From a virus: a DNA stretch of 32,719 bases. Below the pieces are notes generated by a model. It saw only the letters and a program-made list of their open reading frames with translations, was not told the origin of the DNA and searched no databases. A program made the position numbers and the translations under genes. Location: IMG/VR virus record IMGVR_UViG_3300020731_000055, positions 1 to 32,719 of that record; one strand, given 5' to 3'. Below, one piece after another: positions 26,492-32,719 of the stretch (its first letter is position 1; each line of letters begins with the position of its first letter).

Positions 26492-27325
26492 ATGGTAAAC
26501 GATTTTGGTCACTGGATTACCACATGTGAGATAGACATCAATTCTTGGTTTGGTTTTATATACAGAATAACTAACTTAGAAAATAACATGATGTATATTG
26601 GACGAAAGCAATTCCATTCAACAAATCGTAAAAAGATTGCAAACAGGATTAACAGGAAAAAAATAGTTAAAGAATCTGACTGGAAGACATACACATCTAG
26701 TTCATTGTCTGTTAACCAACTGATTGATAAACTTGGTAAAGACAAGTTTAAATTTGAAATTATTGAATTATGCAGAACCAAAGCTGAACTTGTCTATAGA
26801 GAAGTAGAGATACAATGGGAAGAAAAAGTTTTATCTGCTACATTACCTAATGGGGAGAGAAAATATTACAATGGAAACATTGGAGCTATAAAATTTAGAC
26901 TAGACAAGCACTCTGACAAAACAAAAGAAAAAATGTCAGCGAAAGCACAAGGCAATAAGAATGCTTCCGGTAGTATTCGCTCTATTTCTACTAGAAAAAA
27001 AATGAGTGAAGCCAAAAGTGGCGTTCCAAAAACAGAAGAACATAGACAAAAACTTAGTGAAGTGAATCTGTATAAAGAGTTGTCTGACGAAACAAAAGAA
27101 AAAATAGGAATCGCCCATCGAGGAAGAGAAATCAAAAAAGAAACAAGAGAAAAAATGTCAAAAAAAGCAAAAGAGCGAAAATACATCCCGGCAATCAGTT
27201 GTATTGTTGATGGGATCGAATATGATAGCTTGGCGGCTGCTTCTATAGCACTTGACATCTCAAAGGGAGTTCTAAAAAGGCGAATCCTGTCACCGAATTA
27301 CAGTAATTATTCGTTCAAATCTTGA
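26492..27325 (+). CDS. GIY-YIG homing endonuclease with NUMOD repeats
   Basis: 277 residues from MVNDFGHWITTCEI, with AGGA about ten bases upstream. An upstream TTG is possible but less likely. Residues 20-40 (FGFIYRITNLENNMMYIGRK) hold the GIY...YIG pair as FIY...YIG. A downstream REVEIQWEEKVL supplies a likely catalytic Glu. Then come at least three NUMOD3-type DNA-binding motifs (SDKTKEKMSAKAQGN, TEEHRQKLSEVN, SDETKEKIGIAHRGR), and a C-terminal NUMOD1-like helix-turn-helix (EYDSLAAASIALDISKGVLK). This is the layout of I-TevI/Seg-type freestanding endonucleases of T4-like phages. It sits directly downstream of gp46, so the recombination gene pair is flanked by two mobile genes. Codon use is A-rich like the HNH gene. 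Confidence 0.82.
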   Translation: MVNDFGHWITTCEIDINSWFGFIYRITNLENNMMYIGRKQFHSTNRKKIANRINRKKIVKESDWKTYTSSSLSVNQLIDKLGKDKFKFEIIELCRTKAELVYREVEIQWEEKVLSATLPNGERKYYNGNIGAIKFRLDKHSDKTKEKMSAKAQGNKNASGSIRSISTRKKMSEAKSGVPKTEEHRQKLSEVNLYKELSDETKEKIGIAHRGREIKKETREKMSKKAKERKYIPAISCIVDGIEYDSLAAASIALDISKGVLKRRILSPNYSNYSFKS

Positions 27326-27360
27326 AAATAATTTGTATCGAGCCCAAAAAGATAATATAA

Positions 27361-27757
27361 TATATTAAATTACCTAGTGGCATACGCAAGTATTATAATG
27401 GCAACATATCGGCTGTGAAATTTTATCCCCCGGCTCCATTGGCAGAAGAATTGGCTCATCAGGCTATATAGTCCCACATCAGTTAAAAATAGAAGGTCTC
27501 ACGCCCCGATAATCGTGAAAGTGGACAACGTAAGGCCATACGATAGGCTAAATGATTGCGGCTCTGAGAAAAAGCAACCGCAGCGACGATGATGTTTGAT
27601 TAAAGAGGCATTATTCATCGTACCGTTGGATTAATCAGCTGGATTAATGGGGTACCGGCCAACCGCCCCTCTGTTTAAAGACAGTTTCCTTCTTTATAAT
27701 GATGAAGAACTCAACAAAAGTTCCTTTGTCACTGGTCCCGTAAAGGGATCAGTATGA
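27361..27757 (+). pseudogene. Remnants of a second endonuclease gene
   Basis: Positions 27361-27471 encode, without a start codon, a fragment LPSGIRKYYNGNISAVKF ending at a TAG. It matches LPNGERKYYNGNIGAIKF of the intact upstream GIY-YIG gene at 14 of 18 residues, although the DNA has diverged. In another frame, 27647-27757 encodes a 36-residue ORF containing LLYNDEELNKSS and PVKGS. This loosely resembles the YNNG-x-x-NK...KGR repeat found in phage homing endonucleases. The first fragment is a convincing remnant; the second is tentative. The bases between them code for nothing I recognise. Confidence 0.5.
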
Positions 27758-27862
27758 CTTAAATCTAACAAAAAGTTATTAAGAAGTTAAAGTAAAAGAC
27801 CGTAGGAAAATGTTGTTGAACGAAGTGAAAACAACTGGTCACGCCAGTGACCACATAGTGTG
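27472..27862 (+). other. Hairpin-rich intergenic region between convergent transcripts
   Basis: Several stems are visible: TGCGG/CCGCA (27557-27582); ACTGGTCCC/GGGATCAGT with a GTAAA loop (27731-27753, nine pairs including one G-U); and two abutting hairpins GTTGTT/AACAAC (27812-27835) and TGGTCAC/GTGACCA (27836-27853). The last two end ten bases from the minus-strand stop at 27863, so they may terminate gp26/gp51 mRNA or both convergent transcripts, though none has a clean T run. Plus-strand linkers are A-rich, as in structured RNAs. No tRNA or known ribozyme core is recognised. Confidence 0.45.
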
Positions 27863-28093
27863 TTAGAAGAATGGTATTCCTGACTTCTGTGTTACTTCCA
27901 TATTACTCTTGATAATAGTATTAATAATTTCTCGTTCTTGGAATCCCAATTGGAATGCTTCGTCGTAAGTAAGACCGCCACGCATATGCCAACACATGCG
28001 AAGTGCTTCTTCTTTTAGCCCCTTACACTGCTTTTCGTAACTTTCGACTAATGCGATAATTCCGTCACGATCAAGCGTTAAGAGGCGTCCCCG
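27863..28093 (-). CDS. gp51: gp51-like extension, probably read by -1 frameshift from gp26
   Basis: The frame from 28093 to the TAA at 27863-27865 encodes 76 residues, ending EREIINTIIKSNMEVTQKSG then IPFF, with MCWHMRGGLTYDEAFQLGF before it. The MRGG-x-x-YDEA...EREII...K-x-PFF pattern is one I associate with gp51-type proteins next to gp26 in marine T4-like phages. The frame opens after an in-frame TGA, and there is no ATG, GTG or TTG before the conserved part. The first ATG lies 32 codons in and would discard LDRDGIIALVESYEKQC. The frame is exactly -1 to gp26 after a T TTT TTC heptamer, so the likely product is gp26 residues 1-280 plus these 76 (356 in total). A truncated 44-residue product from the internal ATG is the alternative. 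Confidence 0.72.
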   Translation of the reverse strand, partial: RGRLLTLDRDGIIALVESYEKQCKGLKEEALRMCWHMRGGLTYDEAFQLGFQEREIINTIIKSNMEVTQKSGIPFF

Positions 28094-28932
28094 AAAAAAC
28101 GAGTATAATCAAACTCCACTGCGATTGGATATTGTGTACTGCATTCTTCGCATACAACATTAGGCTTTGGTAATTCCATATTTTTAGCAAACATTTCAAA
28201 TCTATCTCTAATAACACGAATAAACTTGTTATCTGCATTGTCATAGAATTCTTTAAGATGATCAAAATTACTTACTTGAGTGCCATCTTCTGTTTCGATA
28301 TATTCAGTTCCAGCTGCGATCATTTCGATATTGATCGTAACTAATCTCTGCATATGTTCATTAAACTTCGATAACTTTTCTTCTTTGTTCATTTCCTCAT
28401 TGTTTGCAATTTCCATTAAACGATTTTCTTCAAACTGAGTCATGTTAATCTTATTAGCTTCGAAATAACTCTGAGGCTTTAGTTTTATCTTTAATCCATT
28501 CATATCAACTGTTGCATTATAATTAGGTGCTCTAATCTGATCTAATACCGCACTCAAATCTAACTGATGATTGTTTTCATGTTTGCAGGATTCATTTGGA
28601 CAAATAGTATCAATGTCCATCATCTGCCCGTAACTGGCAATTCTAATAGCAATAAGTGTTGCATCAACATCAATACTTGGCATCTTCCAAGCATCCTTCA
28701 TTTGTGGACAACAGCTTTGAATAATAGAAACCACGCTTTCTCCGTTTAACAACGCATCTGGAGTTCTAATAGTAATTTCATCTCGTGTAGTCATTGGATA
28801 TACAGCAATTTGTCCATTTAATGGTAAATCAAGAGATCCCAAAGGCCAGTAATTGCCGCCGCTAGGTAAAGTTAGGTAGATAGATGGTTGACGAAAATGT
28901 TTTGCTAATGGATTAGTTGATTGATTCTGCAT
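28078..28932 (-). CDS. gp26: Baseplate hub / tail assembly protein gp26
   Basis: 284 residues. The N-terminal part LTLPSGGNYWPLGSLDLP, then YPMTTRDEITIRTPDALLNG is the hallmark of the T4 gp26 family (PSGG...PMTT-x-DE). Two cysteine pairs, C111-x4-C116 and C261-x2-C264, may form a zinc site. The C-terminus reads VEFDYTRFFGDAS, with the FF encoded by the slippery TTT TTC. It is the only gene group on the minus strand in this part and diverges from the tape measure. This position, together with a -1 frameshifted longer form, matches the layout of tail assembly chaperones (lambda G/GT) that load the tape measure. That functional reading is inference. The start follows TAGGATAG. Confidence 0.88.
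   Translation of the reverse strand: MQNQSTNPLAKHFRQPSIYLTLPSGGNYWPLGSLDLPLNGQIAVYPMTTRDEITIRTPDALLNGESVVSIIQSCCPQMKDAWKMPSIDVDATLIAIRIASYGQMMDIDTICPNESCKHENNHQLDLSAVLDQIRAPNYNATVDMNGLKIKLKPQSYFEANKINMTQFEENRLMEIANNEEMNKEEKLSKFNEHMQRLVTINIEMIAAGTEYIETEDGTQVSNFDHLKEFYDNADNKFIRVIRDRFEMFAKNMELPKPNVVCEECSTQYPIAVEFDYTRFFGDAS
28093..28099 (-). promoter_or_regulatory. -1 frameshift slippery heptamer in gp26
   Basis: The minus strand reads CGT TTT TTC GGG in the gp26 frame, so the heptamer T TTT TTC has the X XXY YYZ form. It lies 12 bases before the gp26 stop. Slipping back one base continues with CGG GGA CGC into the gp51-like frame. No clear stimulatory stem was found by eye downstream. Confidence 0.7.
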
Positions 28933-28942
28933 TTTTCTATCC

Positions 28943-28950
28943 TATAAATA
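28943..28950 (+). promoter_or_regulatory. Perfect T4 late promoter for tape measure and portal
   Basis: TATAAATA, identical to the T4 late consensus, lies 49 bases before the tape measure ATG at 29000, with GAGG near 28982 as ribosome site. Confidence 0.75.
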
Positions 28951-28961
28951 ACTAGTGCCGT

Positions 28962-28969
28962 ATATTTAG
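28962..28969 (-). promoter_or_regulatory. Late-promoter-like element for gp26
   Basis: The minus strand reads CTAAATATA here, 29 bases before the gp26 start. It resembles CTAAATA variants of the late consensus and lies beyond the plus-strand promoter, so the two divergent transcripts would overlap. Confidence 0.55.
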
Positions 28970-28999
28970 TGGTGCAAAAATTGAGGTTAATTTTATTAA

Positions 29000-31720
29000 A
29001 TGGCTGACATTAATGTTCAAATTCTAGACTTAATGAAAAAACAACAAGAGACGCTTGAAAGAATAGAAGCAAGTTTGTCTGGCGGTGCAGCAGGTGCTAA
29101 TAACACTGGCAGAATTAATCTTCAAGAAAAAGATGTTAAAAAATTAACTGAAAGAATTTCAGAACTTGCTAAACAAGTAGGGGAAGAAGTTAATGCCGAG
29201 AAGCTTCTTCTCAAGCAAGTTGAGCAACAGCGTTTAGCAATATTGCAATCTAATAGAACTCTTAAAGAGCAGAAAGAAGCTTTAGATGCACTTAATACTA
29301 GTTTAGAAAAAACAATTGATGAAACTGAAGATTTAACTGAAGTACAAAAAGCATCTAGTAAAGCAATTATAGAATCAACTAAAGCAACTGCTGCAAAAAA
29401 AATAGCTGATATTGAAGGTAAAGAAGCAGTTGATAAGTTTAACAAAGGTATAAGTCAAGTACAAAATACTTTTGCTCCGTTATCAAAAGCATTTGGCAGT
29501 ATTATAAGCTCTTATCAGTCTGGCGGTAGTCAAATTGGATTAGCGTCTGGTATAATGCAAGCCGAGCTAGGATTAGCTAGTTCTAGTGCTACTAGTGCAG
29601 GTGGCAGCTTAATGTCAGCGGGCGCCGCTGCTGCTCAATCAGGAACTAAGCTTGGTAAATTTGGTGGTATTGCTTTAACAGCAGCAGGTGGACTAAGTTT
29701 ATTTGCTGGCAAGATGGGAGAAGTAGCACAAAAGGTGCTACCTGTATTAACAACTGAACTTAACAAATATATAAAAAGCTTCCAATCTATGTCAACGTCA
29801 GGAGCATTGTTTACTGATGGCATTACTGGTATGGCTAATGCTGGTAAAGATTTAGGATTAACATTAGAGCAAACTTCAGAATTTGCTAAAAGAAATGGCG
29901 AATCTGCTGCATTAATGGGATTAGGCGTCACTGGCGCAATGAAAGAACTGGGTAAAGTAAGTAAAGTAATTAAAGATTCTGGAGTTCAAAATCAATTATT
30001 AAACTTAGGATTTACAATTGAAGAACAAGCTGACTTAATAGCTGAAACTTCTTCAACTATGAAAAGATTTGGAGCTAATGTAAGTGATAAGGAAGTAGCA
30101 GCTCAAACAAAATCTTATGCAGAAAATTTGAGAACTATTGCTGCTATTACTGGCGAAGATGCTAAGAAAAAAGTAGCTCAAGTAAAAGCAGAAAATGATT
30201 ATCTTGCATTTACTCAAGCAAAAGCTAAAATGAGTCCAAAACAGCAAGCACAAATTGATGCTGCAATGGCTACTATGACTGCACAGGAAAGAAAAAACTT
30301 TCAAGATAGAATTGCATTTAACGGTCAAGTAGTTAATAAAGAAGGATTAATGTATGAAAGTATGATTGATGGCACTCGAGAGAAAGGTCTTCGCCAACTT
30401 GAATTACTCGAGCAAGGAAACTTAACTGCTCAATCTAACGCTGATTTAAACAAAGAATTTGGAAAAAGAATAAGTGAAAGTGCCCTTAATGCAGATGCTC
30501 TTGGAAAAGGTGCTATAGTTATAGGCGGTGCATTAACAGGAGTTGCTACAGCAGCACAAGATGCTATTAAACAACAACAAATATATACCGGTGCAGCAGT
30601 TGATGCTGCTAAAACTAATATTGCAGGACAAGAAAATACTCAAGACGACGTAACTAAATCGATGAATAAAGTTATTATAGCTAATCAAGAAGCTGCATTA
30701 GCTATACAAAATGCTATCTTAAACAGTGGTGTTATGACACTTTTTGCTGATGAAGTTACTAAAGCTACTAAAGCATTAACTGGATTAATTAATAAATTTG
30801 GCGGCGGCGAAGGCGGTGGAGGCGGTGGTGGTTGGATGGGCGCCCTTACCACTGGATTAACTGCTTTAGATTTAGGATTGCAAGGGTTAAATTTATTTAA
30901 AGGTGGCGGTAGTAAAGGCGGTGGTGGTCCACATGGTCCAGAACCACACGGCGGTGGGCCTAAACCTAAGGGAAGATTAAGTAGATTCTTTGGTGGTGCA
31001 GTTAATATGGGTCGCGAAGCTATATCTGCAGGTGCAGGTATAGTGGGTTCACTTAGAGAAAAAGCCGGCGGCGTTGCTGCTGGTTTAGCAGGTGCAGGCG
31101 GAGTAATCAGTGAGAAAGTCGGCGGTGCTGTAGGCGGCGCTGCTAATGCTGCTAAAGGTGTATTTGGTGGTGCCGAAGCTAAAGCTGCTGAAAAATTAGC
31201 TGGAAAAGAAGCTGCTGAAATAGGTGCTAAAGCACTTGGAAAAACTATACTTAAGAAAATTCCAGGTGTTAGTATTATTGCAGGACTTGGGTTTGGATTA
31301 CAAAGAGCATTGTCTGGCGATTTCTTAGGTGCTGCAGGTGAAGTAGCAAGTGGGGTAGCTTCAACATTCCCTGGTGTTGGAACTGCTGCTAGTATTGCAA
31401 TTGATGCTGGATTAGCAGCAAGAGATGCAGGATTAATTGGCGGAGGTAATGCTGTACCAGCTACTCCAGCTGAGCCAGGTGGTGCAGGAACACCACAAGC
31501 ATTAGATACTAGTGATGCTGATAAAGCTAAGGCAGCAGCAGTTGCAGCCGCAGAAGCTGAAAAAACTAAACCTGTTACTACAGAAGCTGTAAAAACTGCA
31601 AATGCATCTGATCAGTTAATGGAAATTATGTCAAAATTAAACAATTCACTTGATGAATTAAACGATCATATGAGTCGTGTAGCAGTCAATACTAAGTTGA
31701 CATATCAGGCACTGGGGTAA
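29000..31720 (+). CDS. Probable tape measure protein (gp29 role)
   Basis: 906 residues. Residues 1-140 are strongly coiled-coil (MADINVQILDLMKKQQETLE onward, rich in Lys/Glu/Leu). Hydrophobic Gly/Ala stretches follow around residues 195-245, and a helical Gln/Lys/Glu-rich middle section. A Gly-rich linker (GGGEGGGGGGGWMG) lies near 600-613. A second Gly/Ala-rich region contains KKIPGVSIIAGLGFGLQRAL and ASGVASTFPGVGTAASIAID (about 750-810), and it ends in a short coiled coil. Length, helix content, hydrophobic segments and position beside gp26 and the portal fit a tape measure that sets tail length and helps DNA passage. T4 gp29 is shorter (590). At 0.15 nm per residue a fully helical chain would span about 135 nm, an upper bound on tail length. 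Confidence 0.68.
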   Translation: MADINVQILDLMKKQQETLERIEASLSGGAAGANNTGRINLQEKDVKKLTERISELAKQVGEEVNAEKLLLKQVEQQRLAILQSNRTLKEQKEALDALNTSLEKTIDETEDLTEVQKASSKAIIESTKATAAKKIADIEGKEAVDKFNKGISQVQNTFAPLSKAFGSIISSYQSGGSQIGLASGIMQAELGLASSSATSAGGSLMSAGAAAAQSGTKLGKFGGIALTAAGGLSLFAGKMGEVAQKVLPVLTTELNKYIKSFQSMSTSGALFTDGITGMANAGKDLGLTLEQTSEFAKRNGESAALMGLGVTGAMKELGKVSKVIKDSGVQNQLLNLGFTIEEQADLIAETSSTMKRFGANVSDKEVAAQTKSYAENLRTIAAITGEDAKKKVAQVKAENDYLAFTQAKAKMSPKQQAQIDAAMATMTAQERKNFQDRIAFNGQVVNKEGLMYESMIDGTREKGLRQLELLEQGNLTAQSNADLNKEFGKRISESALNADALGKGAIVIGGALTGVATAAQDAIKQQQIYTGAAVDAAKTNIAGQENTQDDVTKSMNKVIIANQEAALAIQNAILNSGVMTLFADEVTKATKALTGLINKFGGGEGGGGGGGWMGALTTGLTALDLGLQGLNLFKGGGSKGGGGPHGPEPHGGGPKPKGRLSRFFGGAVNMGREAISAGAGIVGSLREKAGGVAAGLAGAGGVISEKVGGAVGGAANAAKGVFGGAEAKAAEKLAGKEAAEIGAKALGKTILKKIPGVSIIAGLGFGLQRALSGDFLGAAGEVASGVASTFPGVGTAASIAIDAGLAARDAGLIGGGNAVPATPAEPGGAGTPQALDTSDADKAKAAAVAAAEAEKTKPVTTEAVKTANASDQLMEIMSKLNNSLDELNDHMSRVAVNTKLTYQALG

Positions 31721-31727
31721 ATAGAAT

Positions 31728-32719
31728 ATGAGCTGGCGCAAACATTTTAAAATTGTAACTGATGGTAGTATGAGTCCTGTCAATGGCGGAACTAGTAACT
31801 ATTCATTTGGTTATCTTGACTCGCAGGCAAATGCTGCGTTTCGTAACTATCAGAGTATGTTACCTGATATCTATAGCGGACACCCCAACAGAGTAGACCG
31901 TTATACACAATATGAGAACATGGATCTTGATAGTGAAGTAAACAGTGCATTAGATATTCTAGCAGAGTTTTGTACACAGAATGCTGAAGACACACAAACA
32001 GCATTTGATTTTCATTTTAAAGAAGAAGCCACTGATAATGAAATGGCAATTCTTAAAGAACAGCTTACTAGTTGGTATTCATTAAATGAGTTTGATAGTA
32101 AAATATTTAAAATATTTCGTAATGTATTAAAATATGGCGATCAGGTTTTTGTCAGAGATCCAGAGACATACAAGTGGTTCTGGAGTGAGATGAACCGTGT
32201 TAGCAAAGTTGTTGTTAACGAATCAGCAGGCAAAGTACCTGAAATTTATTATATTAGAGATCTAAGTCCTAACTTACAAAACGATACTATTACAAGACCA
32301 CCTGGGCCAAACGACACTTATGCATTTGCTCCTTACATGGGCGGCAGTCGTAGCTACACAGCAGGCGGTGAATTATTCAGTCCTAACACACGTTTTGGCG
32401 CAGGTAATAATGAATTTCCGGTTGAAGCAGAACATGTTATCCATTGTAGTTTAACAGAAGGTCTTGATGTTAATTGGCCATTTGGTACTAGTGTACTTGA
32501 AGGCATCTTTAAAGTATTCAAACAGAAAGAATTACTTGAAGATTCATTATTAATCTACCGTGTACAACGTGCTCCTGAACGACGTGTATTCCACATTGAC
32601 GTTGGTAATATGCCTGCTCACTTACAGATGAGCTTCTTGGAGCGTGTTAAGAATGAAATTCATCAACGTCGTATCCCAACACAGAGTGGAGGCGGCCAGA
32701 ACTTAATGGATGCAAGTTA
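31728..32719 (+). CDS. gp20: Portal vertex protein gp20, N-terminal part
   Basis: 330 codons are present and the frame runs off the right edge (T4 gp20 has 524 residues). It begins MSWRKHFKIVTDGSMSPVNG, eight bases after the tape measure stop. Highly conserved gp20 segments are present: RYTQYENMDLDSEVNSALDI (about residue 64), FRNVLKYGDQVFVRDP and, near the end, YRVQRAPERRVFHIDVGNMP and LERVKNEIHQRRIPTQ. The protein forms the dodecameric ring at the head vertex through which DNA is packaged and ejected. It is co-transcribed with the tape measure from the perfect late promoter. Confidence 0.95.
   Translation, partial: MSWRKHFKIVTDGSMSPVNGGTSNYSFGYLDSQANAAFRNYQSMLPDIYSGHPNRVDRYTQYENMDLDSEVNSALDILAEFCTQNAEDTQTAFDFHFKEEATDNEMAILKEQLTSWYSLNEFDSKIFKIFRNVLKYGDQVFVRDPETYKWFWSEMNRVSKVVVNESAGKVPEIYYIRDLSPNLQNDTITRPPGPNDTYAFAPYMGGSRSYTAGGELFSPNTRFGAGNNEFPVEAEHVIHCSLTEGLDVNWPFGTSVLEGIFKVFKQKELLEDSLLIYRVQRAPERRVFHIDVGNMPAHLQMSFLERVKNEIHQRRIPTQSGGGQNLMDAS

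Noticed and set aside
26423-27862. Group I or group II intron around the GIY-YIG gene
   Set aside because: gp46 ends intact upstream and no plus-strand exon resumes downstream; I found no paired P7 partner for the TATAGTCC sequence at 27466-27473 and no domain V.
28060-28085. Rare ACG start or reinitiation for the gp51-like frame
   Set aside because: It remains possible, but a perfect slippery heptamer in the correct register is a simpler explanation than a non-standard start without a ribosome site.
1-32719. CRISPR array, integrase, attachment site or insertion sequence
   Set aside because: No regularly spaced direct repeats, recombinase gene or terminal-repeat-bounded transposase was seen; the only mobile genes are the two freestanding endonucleases and the remnants.

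Overview
The window is part of the genome of a T4-like contractile-tailed phage (myovirus). It is AT-rich and its proteins match the version of the T4 module carried by marine phages. The evidence is a set of recognisable T4 homologues: baseplate genes gp48, gp53, gp5, gp25 and gp6, late sigma factor gp55, recombination nuclease gp47/gp46, tail protein gp26 with a gp51-like tail, a probable tape measure, and portal gp20. The host cannot be read from the sequence. A marine proteobacterial or cyanobacterial host is my guess from the style of the proteins.

Layout. (1) Positions 1-21485, minus strand: a compact baseplate cluster read leftward in the order gp48, gp53, hub protein, gp5-like spike, a low-complexity structural protein, gp25, gp6 and a giant structural protein. 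The giant protein runs off the left edge and has at least 3352 codons without a stop. (2) Positions 21550-27325, plus strand: gp55, gp47, an HNH homing-type endonuclease, gp46 and a GIY-YIG endonuclease, followed by about 540 bases of endonuclease remnants and hairpins. (3) Positions 27863-28932, minus strand: gp26 with an overlapping gp51-like reading frame that has no normal start codon and lies in the -1 frame after a perfect T TTT TTC slippery heptamer. (4) Positions 29000-32719, plus strand: tape measure and the N-terminal part of the portal.

How it works together. gp55 should direct phage-modified RNA polymerase to short T4-type late promoters (consensus TATAAATA). Candidates lie before gp48, gp6, gp26, the tape measure and both endonucleases, most of them 20-50 bases before the start codon. 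gp47/gp46 act in recombination and replication. The baseplate, tape measure and portal genes build the tail and head-tail connection.

Most interesting points: a probable -1 frameshift fusing gp26 to a gp51-like extension; a peptidoglycan-hydrolase-like domain split across the gp5-like protein and the next gene at a TAATG junction; a seven-repeat FG-GAP (integrin-type) beta-propeller inside the giant baseplate protein; and an endonuclease inserted exactly between gp47 and gp46, behind a strong terminator and overlapping the start of gp46.
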